Assembly (NCBI RefSeq): GCF_000247695.1
Contig: NW_004624849.1
Location: forward strand, 148,490 to 212,489
From: Heterocephalus glaber
Lineage: Eukaryota; Chordata; Mammalia; Rodentia; Bathyergidae
Length of the DNA: 64,000 nucleotides
Reading direction: 5' to 3'
The position numbers were made by a program, and so were the translations under genes. Of the stretch, positions 26,601-38,600 are shown in pieces. The notes under the pieces are model-generated. The model was not told the origin of the DNA. It saw only the letters and a program-made list of their open reading frames with translations, and ran no database searches. Every line of letters begins with the position of its first letter. Position 1 is the first letter of the stretch.

Positions 26601-29600
26601 ATGAAAGAAAGTTACCCATACTCCAACAGCCTGGCAGAACAGATAATTTCATGTTTCCTTTATTCCCTTTTGCTCATTGTCAATGTGTAGATCTATTTTT
26701 AAAGCAGTTTGTAATCTAGAGGATGTTGAACCCTTACACATAGAACACACGGCCGGGCAGCCTGCCTTTCTACCTTAGCTAGTTGAGCACAGTTCAACAT
26801 ACATATATCGAGCACCTCATTTACGCCCAGCATCCGGCAGGTAGGACACAGCTCTGGAACTGTTCACAAGGAAGACAAGCCCCCAAAAGACTCTGTCAGT
26901 ACTCCTGTAGATCTCCCCAGCAACCTGGAAAAGGCAAGACGAGTTCTTCATAACTCAGTTCACAAGGAAGAGTGAGGCCCTAATGTTTAGATTGTAAATG
27001 GTAGAATGGGAACTGGACTCCCAGGCCAGATCTGCCTCATGACTGCCTGAGTCTCAGCAAGGGTCCCACGAAGGTTCCTGCTGCAGCATCTGCCCGGCCA
27101 AGGGGTGCCCCACCTCTTTCCACACACTGCCTTCCAGCTGTGGCTTGTGTGACCTCATTTTCCCTTTCTGCCTGCCCTTGGTGTTTCTGCCGAACTGGAA
27201 TGTGGCAGGGAGAGAATCACACCGATGGGCCCTGACCTTCCCAGAAATTGCCTCCTTTCCTGGACTGCCTGCCTCTTCGCCTTGCAGCTCCCTTCTAGGG
27301 AGACCTGCTAAAAGATCCAGAAGTTCAAAGCAACAAATGATGGTTTCGAGGGACAGGGCACCCATGGGAATGGAGGGAAGAGAACTATGTATTTGGATGG
27401 TGGGTTTATTTTTCCTTTTAATTCTTCTGAAAAGCAGTTTAAATACTTGAGTCCTTGGCATTATTTCCTCTTGCCCAAACTGCAGTGTCTGCTAAGCTTG
27501 ATTCCCAGGCTCTCTGCAGTGAAACACAGATTCTCTCGCTTAAATATCAAGAAGCAGAGGGCTGTCCTTGCTGAGTGCTCACCAGGTAGAGAGCACTATC
27601 AGCATATTTTCTCCCTTAATCCTCCTAGAAATGCTCTAGGCAGGTTGTATTAGTATCCTCCCCAAGTTGGGGCTTACAGAAGTGAGGCACCAACCCCAGC
27701 ACCAAAGGATCTGAAAGCAGTGATTCAAACCTTCAACTGTGGGGCCTTCCGGAGAAGGTAGGTTGGAGCCTATTGTCCTGTCCTTGCAGAAGTGTTTTAG
27801 AGTGTTGAATAGGGGGCCAGGGATTTAGCTCAGCGGAAGGACCCAAGTTCCATCCCCAGTACCAAAACAAAACAAAACAAAACAGACAAACAAAAAAAGA
27901 AAGTGTTGAATATTCGGTGGTAGTTTAAGGAAGATCTTTAAAGTTTGCAAACAAAAATTCTAAATTCACTTGACTTTGAAACAGTGCCCTGCTGTGCTTT
28001 TAGAACTAAACAAAACATCCTTGAAGTCAGGTCAGGGAATAGAGCAAAAGCTCATTATGAGATGTGTCATGTTTTCTTAGTCATATTGTGCTGGGTTTGA
28101 GACATATCCCATGAAAGGAATGCAGTGTGTCACAGGAATATAGTGAGTGCAGGACAGTGAACGCCTTTACCCACTTTATTTTTTTTTTGGTGATAGTGGG
28201 GACTGATTTCAGGGCTTCTCACATGTTAGGCAAGTGTTCTACCACTGAGCTACACTATCAGCCTCCAGTAACACACACACACACACACACACAGAGGCAC
28301 AGCCCTCTGGTTACACTTTTTTTGGCTTGACACAGTGTTTCACAATGTAGTTCAGGCTGTTCTTGAACTCACTGAGTAGCCCAAGCTGGACTCAAACCTG
28401 TAGCAATCCTCCTGCTTCAGTCTCCCCAGTGCTAGGATCACAGGCACGTGCCAACACACCCGGCTCTGGTCACTCTCTCTTTTTTTTTGGTACTGGGAAT
28501 CGAACTCAGAACCTTGCACTTGCGAGGCAGGCGGTGGAACCACTGAGCTAAATCCCCAGCCCCTGGTCACTCTTAATAGAGACTAGGATAGTAAAGAATG
28601 TTTCACTACCTGGAGAAAAACAGTTTTGCAAGCATGGTAATACATGGGCACTCTGGTTTCACCTCAGTGTGTGTGTGAGAGAGCTGATGCAAAAAGGAAG
28701 GGTGTAGACAGGCGAGCTCCACCCAGCCCCTGGCACCAGCACGCTGGCTTAGTGATGCAAGCAAGGCCCTCTGATATTTCCCAAAGAAGCTGGAATCCAC
28801 ATTTTCATGTGAGAGCTTTCAAGTTTTAAATGTTGGTTCACTTTTCTTTCATGCATGGTGGAGGCCAAACCCAACTTGCCTGTGAGCTGTATCAGTTTAA
28901 AATACCTATAAGTGGTTTGGAGCTCAGCTTTGTAACCAGTCTTGGCCTCCATCCTAGCTCTTCCTCCTCAATAACTGTGTTGTCAAGATGTTTAATCTCT
29001 CAGTTATTTAATACCTCCATTTCCTCATCTGTCAAGTGGAAATGATTTCAGCTACATCTGAAGGTTGTGATATGGATTAACAAGAAAGTCTTGGAACCCA
29101 GTGCCTGGAACCTAGTAAGTGCATGGTAAATGTTTGCTTGTAGTATTATTATTTGTGTCTCATTATTTAAATGGAGGGTGACCATCTGTCCTAGTTGATC
29201 TGGGACAGCCCTGATTTATGCTGCTTGTCCTGGTATAATTGTTACCAACTCTCCACTTTATTCTCAGTATTGCACAGTAAATTATATGGTCAAATACTGG
29301 CACTGTGCTGTTCAGAACTTTAAATTTCATACCTATTTTAGAAAAGACCAAGGTTTCAGTTGTTTGAGTGTCCTTGGGCAAATCACTTAACCCTTTCCAT
29401 GTTTCAGTTACCACATGCTAAAGGATGAGTTCTAAAACCTCTTGGTTTACATTCATTCTGTCATTCAACAAACATGTATCCTGGCCCCAGACCTTGTGGA
29501 GACAGAGGCCAGGGACCATACCTAGGCCCTGGGGGTGGAGGGTGATGGGTCTACGAGGACCTTCTGTGCAGAGTTGGTGAGAAAGCCTACCCTGGACTTC

Positions 29601-32600
29601 AGGTGTCACTTGAAAGACTGTTGCTTAGTAATTGAATTGAGTGGAACTTTAGTATTTTAAACCCTAGTTTGTCATAAATCGTTGTGCTATACATTCCTTA
29701 TGTGTATGTAACTTACTGACTGGTTGTACCGGGGAATGAACCCAGGGCCTTTGCACTGAGCTACCATACATCCCTAGCCCTTTTTATTTTTTTTTATTGA
29801 AATAAGGTCTAAGTTGCCCAGGTTGGGCTTAAACTTGAGATTCTCTTACCTCAGCCTCCCAGAGCACTGGGATTACAAATGTGTGCCCCCGTGCCTGGCT
29901 TAATTATTTTCTTATTTAGAAAACTAATATAAAATGTCACTATGGAAAATTGAAAATTACAAAAAGGCCTAAAGGAAATCTTCATTTCTGCTGACCCTGC
30001 AGGGAGGAGGGCTTCTCATATTTTAGCCACAGGTCACCCTCCAGTCCACCACATCTCTGCAACCACTTTGTCAAAACTAAGTTTTTAAAAAAGCTTCTCT
30101 CCCTAAATAGGTGTGGGCGTCTCCTAATAAATACACTCAGTCATCCATCCTCTACCTGGACGGTGTGTGGGGACCCAAGCGGGGCTCTGGGGATGGGTCC
30201 CCGCATAGCTCTCCTGGCGGTGTTTATCAAGTAAGATGCTCACAACTCTGTTCCACAGACATGAAATGTGTAGCTCGGCAGAAGCCTCAGGGATGGGCCT
30301 CAGTGAGGAGTGGCGGTTGTCCTGGGAGGACCGCTATCCTCCGCTAGCTCTGAGGTCGGAGTCCTGAATCGCACCCTTCGCGGCCGGATCAATGGGGTTG
30401 GGTTGTGCCAGCCCAGAAAGCCACGTCCTGCCGCCCCGGAGCCGGCCCTCTTGTGCAATTCCCCCCACGGGGAAGGAAGTGGTTCTGAGGCTATTTTGGC
30501 TTCGGGCTGGGGGCTGGGACGGCTCTGGGGCGGTGCCCACGAAGACCCGGGTGTGCGGAGCTTGGCCGAGGGCGTGCGGGCCTGGGCTGCACCTGCGGGG
30601 AAGGGGAGGCCCCGAGCCCCGCCGCAGCATGCGGGGGTTGCTGCCGCTGGTTTTCTCAACCAGCGCTGGGTGGCGTCGTGCAAGATGGGCCCTGGGAAAG
30701 GACAGGCCGAGAATGATTGTGATGTTTTAATACAGGAAGACAAAAGCCAGCAGGGGATGAGATCACAGAGGAGTGGGAGGAGTCGCCATTTACCCGGGTT
30801 CCTCCCTCCCGCCTCCCCTGCACCTCGCTCCCCTCCTCTTGGTTTAGTAGGTGGAGGTGACTGTCCCACCTCCGCCCATTCCCTGCCAGTTTGCTATACC
30901 AATATCTACAAGCATTCTGAGCAGAGAGAAGAGCATTTGGAGATGAATGGTGGAGGAAGCCCTCCTGCCGGAGCTGGAAACTCTGTGCACACAGGACGAG
31001 GCAGAGCTGAGCCGGGGAGCTGGGGCTGCGTTCGCCCGGCCTTGAGTCCATGGGCGTCTGGCTGGAACGGAGGGCTGCCGGGGAGGAAGAGGATCCAAGG
31101 GTGGCGGGGGACCCACGGAAGCTCGAAGTCTTGGTGCGGATAGGGCACCGCTGGGCCGGGCTTGGGCCCTGACCAGAGGGATGGCCCCGGCCCCATCCCA
31201 GGCGCAGCGCCTGCACTTACGTGGACAGGCTCCTGTGGGGCAGTGCAGGGTGGGCTGCTGGGTCCCCCGGGTTGGCCCCTTAGCAAGACGGGGCTGGCAG
31301 CTTCTGCTGACTCGGACTTTTCCAGTCTTGGCCTCAGGGCCAAGCGACTCATTGAAAACAGCTGTTCCTCTTGGCTGGTGGCCCGCAGGCGGCCTCTGGC
31401 TCTCCCTGGGATGACCCCTGGCCTCTGCCTCTGCGTGGCGGACGAGGGAGAAGCTTAGGGGCTGGAGGCCGCCCTGCCATGCTCAAGTAGCACATCAGGT
31501 CCCCTGAGTGCCCAGCTCTTCAGGAACCAAGCCAGGTGGTCACTAGACCCAGAATTCCTGCCTGCGGTCTTTGCTCCTGCAGTTCCCCAACTTCAAACAC
31601 CCTCCTTGTCCTCGCCTCTTCTTGCGCCTTTCAGGGTTTTATTCCACATGCCTCTCATTCAGCAAATATTTGTTGAGAATCTGCCGCGTGCCAGGCATCG
31701 TGCAAGAATTAACTTCTCTTCCTTCGGCAGTGATGTCTTCAACTTATAATGGAGAGCAGCTGTCTGGCCCAGGTCAGCTCGAAGGCTCCTTCTGCTGCTG
31801 GGCCCAATGGGGGAAGCTGCCAGGACAGCAGGGAGGCTTGCTGTGGAGCGACAGACTAGTCAAGCCCTTGCTGCCAGCCTCCTGGCTCCACTGAAGCATC
31901 AAAACGGGAAGGGAAAGGAGGCCTCATTGACCAGAGGGAAGAGCTGGGGTAACCAATGATTGCAGAACCCCTTGCCTCTGTGTATAGGGATGCATTTCCC
32001 AGGTGATGATGTGGGTGTCTGAGAAGCATGAAGTGTTTTTTTCCTATCAATGTGTTGCTTTGTGATAGGGCTCTTTCTGTGACAGGACTGGGTTTCCCAT
32101 TGTATTTCTGCTACCTGGGAAGTCCACTTCTATCCAACAGCCCTCTATAGGCACTATATGTCAGATCTGACTGTGTAAGCAGAATAAGGGCAGAGTCTGT
32201 GTTATCTGATTGATCCTCAGTTTCCCTGTAGTGTCTACTACAGCGCTTCATAAATGCTTCATCAGTGTGAGGTGAAAAAGCCCCCCCGGGAGAATGGGAT
32301 ATGGATTCAGCCTCCTCTTGGTGGGGTATTACAGCAGACCCAGGAAGCTGATCTCTCAGGCCAGATCAGAAGGGGTCCGGAGCAGTAGCCTCCCCAGAGT
32401 AAAGAGAGTGGGCTGATATTCTAGACTGTGCAGTGGGCTTTGGCCCTGAGACATGGGGCTGTGTGTTCATCAGAATTTTTTTTGATTACAGGGGACAGCA
32501 ACCCAGTGGCAGACTAGCTCAGCAAAAAAGTGACCTGGAGTTTGCGGGGTATAGCTTTGTGGTAGAGCACTAGTTTTGCATGTGTGAGGCCCTGGGTTCA

Positions 32601-35600
32601 GTCCCCAGCATAACAGGAAACAAAGGGGGAAAATAGTGATCCCAAATGATTCCTAGAGTAGAGGGAAGAGCCTGTGAAGGGCAACAGGAACTCAGGCAGG
32701 GACTGGATATCAGTACCACTAGAACCTGCTTCCCCTCCTTCTAGGTCTCCGCTCTGCTCAGTTCTGCTCTGCTCTGCTCTCTATAGGAAATGTGGCCATG
32801 GGCAGCCCTAGATTAGCAATCTCAACAGAAAGAGAAAACTTTTCTGTTCTCCAAAGGTATTCTCTGTTTGGCCCTGTTTGAGCTCTGTGCCCAGTTACCT
32901 CACTTTGGACAGGGCGATGGATCCAGTAGGACTGAGCTTGGATCTACCCAAACAGCATCTTCTTAATGTGTAACAGGAAGGAGACAGGAAGTTTGGTGGC
33001 AGACAAAAAACAAGAGGCAAGAGATATAGGCCTCAGAGAAGGTAAGGATTCTGGTATCATCTCCATATCATCAGTGGAGAGAATATCACCTGCCAGACCA
33101 TATGGCACTTGAGATTGAGATCATAGCCAGGCATAGTGGAGCATACCTGTAATCCCAGAATTTAGGAGACTGAGGCAGAAGGATTGCCAAAAATTGGAGG
33201 CCAGTCTGTGCCACATAGTCAGGTCAAGGCCAACCTAAACTATAAAATGAGATTCTGTCTTGAAACAACAAAAAACAACAAAACAAGGCTGGGATCATGT
33301 CTGTATTGTTCACTCTATCATTGGTGCCTCAGAATCTGGAAAAGTCTCTAAATTTTTATTAAATGAACCCCTTCCACCCTGTGCTCAGTGCACAGCTCCC
33401 TGCCTAGATTTATTGTTTTATTCACTTATGGAACAAGTACATATTGAGCCATGACTTGATGAACAATTAGGGAGGACAATCCCAAGACTGGCGAGGGGCC
33501 CTGCACCTCTGAGGTGGGCACTTTCACGCCCACACTGACACCTGTTGCTGCCAGGGTTATGAAGCAAGAGGAGCTGGAGAAGCCTCCTTGGAATGGGGGC
33601 ATCAGACCTCTGTATCTGGGCCCCTCTGCCTCTTCATAAGTGCTTGATGAGAGCAGGGATACAAAGAACCCAGAGCAGTGTGGTTTTCAGCATGCACTTG
33701 AACCCTTCCCTCTCTCCTTGCTCCTTCTCCATTGGGCCCTATAGAAATGGTCTCCTTTCTGTGAAGGCCCAGGCCCACTGCTCAACTCTGGGTGGAAAAT
33801 GCTCCCCCAAGAGTCCCTAGCCCAGCCTGGCAGAGTCCCCAGGATCCACCTGCAAAAATTTCCTCATCCTCTGCTTTGCTTTGTAGCGCCCTGCAGGCCT
33901 CTCCTTGCTCTTTGACCCTCGTTTGCTGTCCAGGCAGTTCTGTGACTTGCATTCTTCTCCCTTTGCCTCAGCTGCACTCTCAGTTTCCAGAGCTCTGCCC
34001 TGAGCATGTCATTCCAGCTCCCCTAGGCACTTGGAATTTTAAGGGCTGGTTTGTGGTCTCGTCCTCCTGTGTCCAAAGCCATAGTCCTTCTCTGACTGGA
34101 TTACAGATCCCATGAAGGTAAGGATGGTGTTGAGTGCTGTGCATTTCTTTGTGGCCTCAGTGTTGCCTGGAACAAGGTGTGCATCTGCCAAGTTCTCCAG
34201 GAAGTTAGGTGGATTTGAACCTAGGACACTGGAGGAAAGAGGGGGCCCACTACCATGCCTTATGTGACAGGAGGAATGGAGCCCTTGAAAGGTGCTGTGA
34301 TTGGACATCCTAGTCCCTTTCTTTCTCTGGGCCTCAGTTTCCTCATCTATCGAGTGAGGGGAGGTCAGCCTGACCCTGGGAGCGACCCTTGCCAGCTAGC
34401 ATGGACCCTTCACTTGCCCTTTGGCACAACCATGTCACTACATCTGGAATTGAGAAGACACTGCCCCCTTGGCTGCTCTGGGCTCCTGTGAGGTTTTGGA
34501 CCTGGCTGTCCAGTCCCATCTCTGAGAAGCATCTATAAAAACAAGCAAGGGGCCAGGGATTTAGCTCAGTGGCATTGAGCCTACTTCGCTCGCAAGTGCA
34601 AGGTCCTAAGTTCAATCCCTGGTACCAAAAACACAAAACAAAATAAAACAAAAAAACACCCACAAACAATATGTTCTTCCTTTTCTGGTCCCAGACCCCT
34701 TTCCTACCCTCTGCTGAGAGATAGTTTTGTTCACTACTAATTGTCCTCCCTGGAATAGAATTTCTGAGAATAAAACACCCAGCCTTAAAGGAAGTTTGTG
34801 CAGGGTTGGATCAAGTCCTGGGGCCAGCTTATTGTTTCTGAAGGGTGGCTGGAAGGCGTCTTAATCTGTTGGCCTACTCTAACAAAATACCACAGTTGAG
34901 TGGATTTCAAACAACAGAAATTTATTTCTCAATCTCTGGGCATGAAGGCACACACCTGTAATCCCAGCACTTGGGAGGCTGAGGCAGGAGGATCACCTCA
35001 AGTTTGAGGCCATCCTGGGCTACATAGTGAAACCCTGTCTCAAAAATACAACAGCAGCCAGGGTGGTGGCACAGTGGTGCCACACCTGCCTCACATGGGA
35101 AAGGTCCTGAGTTCAATCCCCAATACTGGAAAAATACAGCAACAAATCTTGAAAACAGTACAAATGCCCATCAACTGATGAGTAGATAAAAAAGATGTGA
35201 GGGGTTTTTTTTATACAATGGAGTACTATTCTGCCATAAAGAAGGATGAGCTTCAGACATTTATAGCTAAATAGGTGGACTTTGCCACCATACTCTTAAG
35301 TGAAATAAATCAGACACACGTGTTTAAAATACCGCGTTGTTTCTCTGGTATGAGAAACCAAAGGTGGAAATAAGGACTGAGATGTATAATGGATGTTGGG
35401 AAATGGGAAGAAAATGTTCAAATGGGAAGGGGAACAAGGGAGGAGGGAGGGAGAAAGGAAGGAAGAGACAAGAAAAAGTCAAAATAGAAGGAAAAATGGA
35501 ACGAAGCTTTTGTACAAAGGGAAGGGAGAGGGGCCCGGAATTTAGCTCAGTGGTTTTGCCACCTGGTGTGCAAGCTCAAGGACCCGAGTTCGAGTTCCAT

Positions 35601-38600
35601 CCCTGGTACCAAAAAGCAAACAAAGGGAAGGGAGGGGGCTTGAGGGGGAATGGGATAAAGTAAATAAAGTTTATTTTTAAAATACAACAGCAACAATAAC
35701 AACAAAATAACAACAGCAAAAAGAGAAATTTGTTTCTCAAACCAGATGTGATGGCACACATCTGCCATGCCCACTCTGGGAGGAGAATCCCAGTGGCAGG
35801 AGAATCTCAAGTTCGAGCCCAGCCTGGGGAATTTAATGACTTAGCAAGACTCTGTCTCAAAGTAAAATAAATAAATAAAGGGCTAGGGATGAAGCTCCGT
35901 GTAATGCCCTGTGTTCAATCCCCAGTATTGAGAAAAGAAGAAAAAAAGTATCTCTCACAGTTTTGGAGACTGGGAGGTCAACCATCAAGGAGCTGGCAGA
36001 TTTGGTGTCTCGAGAGGGCTCTTTTTCTCTCAGACACAATCTTCTTACAGTAACCTCTCATAGTAGAGGGGGTGAGGGCCCCTGAGCACCTCACAGAAGG
36101 CCCACTTCTAATTCCATCATATTGAGGGCTAAGATTTCAATGGAGGAGTTTGGAGAGGGACATAAACATTCATATCAGCAGAAGGGCAGGAGCAAGTTAA
36201 AGGTGGGGGACCCTGAGATGGGAGAGCATCTGCCCTCGTGATCCTTCAGGAAGCTCACCCGGGTCTGGCCAGAGAGGATGGCTATCTTGATGTTGCAGAG
36301 GGACGGAGAGACAGGTCTCTGCCCTACAAGTATGGTGTTTTGAACACTCAGCGCTGGAGCTGGGACACTGTGTTTTGGGAAAACTAACCTGGCAGATAGA
36401 CAAGTACAGAAAGATGGACTGGTTGGCTGTGACTCCTTTTTGGGTATGAGATTCATTCATGCACACACACATTCATTTGGTTATTCAGAATTAAGCACTA
36501 CTGGGTGTCAGGAAGGGCATAAGTACTGGTGTTACAATGGTGGAGAAGACAGAGATCCCCTGGAGTTTATGAACAAGAGGGGACCCGCAGAAGATGAGCA
36601 GAGCACGCTGGACAATGAGTTCTGGCTCTAGAAATGGCAGAGTAGCTTGTATCCTTCTGAGTTTCTGGCCAAGAGTATTTATAGACTAAGGATAAAATAG
36701 AAAGTAGGGTGATTGAAGGACATGGGAGAGCAACAAAACCCACAGGTTCAGAGAGGACAAAATCCTTGAAAGAAAAAAAGCAAACTAGATGAGTGGCGAG
36801 TTGAGCCAGCTTTGCCCCCAGAGCACACTGCCAAGTTTGAGGAACTTATCAGAAAGCAGCAGTATTACTGGGCCCAGAAGCAGAGGCCAGATTTTAATGC
36901 TACCAGAAAGGCTAAAAATTGAGAGAAAATCCTGGAAAGGAAAGAGCTATGGAGGTTCTTCTTACCAATTACCTTCAAATCCTTAGTGACGCCTCTAAAT
37001 TGTGCATGCGCAGGGCCAGGCTTTAAACCCAGCAAGAACCAGCAGCTGGGAGTTGCTGCCTTGTGCTGAGCAAACAGTTGGGAATTCCAAGCTCTACCAT
37101 GTCTGGGGGTGGGGGGTCTGGTAATCACCCAAGGGCTTCTGAAAGGCCAGAAAGACCTCACTTTAGGATTAAAATCAGTACTAGGAGCCACACCCTGAGA
37201 CTCAAGGCTCAACCCAGATAACCCCACCCTAGAAGGCCTAAACCAAGCCTCCACAGGATCAAGGTGATCTGCTAGTAATTTAACTGCCTGCCACAACAAA
37301 ACTCAACAGTCTTCAATAGGAAGATTTAAAACATTTGGATTACCTATAACAGCAACCGCAATCTCCATCATGTAATAAAAACATCCACAAATCCAGTGTA
37401 TAATAAAAAGTACTAGAGATTATCCACAATGTCCAATGTGTAATAAAAAGTACTAGACATGTAGGCAGTAGCAAGAAGTGACCCATAACCAAGAAAAAAA
37501 AAAGTCGGTAGATGCAGATTCACAACCCAGATAGTGAAGAAAAAACCCAGAATAAAGAGATTGTGAAGAGACTCCAGTCAAGCAATATGTAGAGTAACTA
37601 TGATTACTTTGGACTGGGAGAAGAGGGAGGGCCTCTCTAAGGATGTGCCTTTTTTTCCTGAAATGTGAAATGCTAGGTGGGCGGAACACTGCAAGGCTTG
37701 TGAGGCAAAGAGGAGCCAAGAGGCCAGTGAGGCTGCAGTAAGAAGCAGAGTGATTTAGATCGGGCTGCCAGGCAGGACCTGAGCACATCCAGGTACAGCT
37801 CATAGTAAGGAGCTTGGCTTCTATTTGAAAAGTGATGAAGGGGCAGGGATTTAGCTCAGTGGTTCCGCTGCCTGCCTTGAAAGCACAAGGACCGGAGTTC
37901 AATCCCCGGTACCAAAAGAAAAGAAAAAAAAACAGTAAAGTCACTGGGGCTGGGGCTGGGGATTTAGCTCAGTGGTTCCGGTGCCTGCCTCACAAGCGCA
38001 AGGTCCCCTTCAATCCCTGGCACCAAAAAAAAAGGTTACTGAAAAGTGATGAGTCACCTTTCAAGGAATTTGAAAGTGAGAAGATGTATCTGACTTGAAT
38101 TATTTATTTTCCTCTTATTATGAGTGAGGCTGTCATTTCAGATATTTAAGAGCCAGTTGCATTTCATTTGTTTAGTTCTCTGTTCACACCTTTTACTTAT
38201 TTTCTACTGTACTTGTTGATGTTTTCCTTATTAATTTGTTCATTTTGGTAGAAGCTCTTTTTATATTAGGGAGAAGATCTTTTGCCTCTAATTAGTTACA
38301 TATAGTTTTCTCATTTGAATTTTGACTTTGCTTATGGAATTTATCTTGCCATGAACAAAACTCTTAGGCCACTGAATTCATCGTTTCTTTCTGTTTTGTT
38401 TGTTTTGAGACAGTGTCTCACTTTATAGTCCAGGCTGGCCTTGAACTCACTACGTAGCCCAGGCTGGCCTCAAATTTGAAGTGGTCCTCCTGCCTCAGCC
38501 TCCTGAGTGCTAGGATTATAGGCATGCTCCTGGTACCCATAACTGAATAATAATAACAATAATAAACATTTATAATACTCTCACTATGTGCCAAACCCTG

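Larger units (their letters stand above)
34870..36180 (-). mobile_element. MaLR/ERVL-type LTR, antisense, split by later insertions
   Basis: The left part (34,870-34,933: CTAACAAAATACCACAG...ACAGAAATTTATTTCTCAA) and the right part (about 35,941-36,180: TCTCACAGTTTTGGAGACTG ... GAGGGACATAAACATTCATA) are the two ends of one antisense solo LTR of the mammalian MaLR/MLT-MST type. These are old retrovirus-like elements with no coding capacity here. About 1 kb of L1 and SINE DNA separates the halves. AGAAATTTATTTCTCAA at 34,917-34,933 is echoed by AGAAATTTGTTTCTCAA at 35,723-35,739. Confidence 0.72.

Noticed and set aside
30300..31352. Long frames in the intronic CpG-rich block (up to 277 residues)
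   Set aside because: Low-complexity Pro/Gly/Arg/Ser composition, multiple overlapping frames on both strands and no splice or homology support.
34870..36180. Possible endogenous retrovirus
   Set aside because: Only a decayed solo LTR of the MaLR type is present. No gag, pol or env coding remains were seen between or beside its halves.
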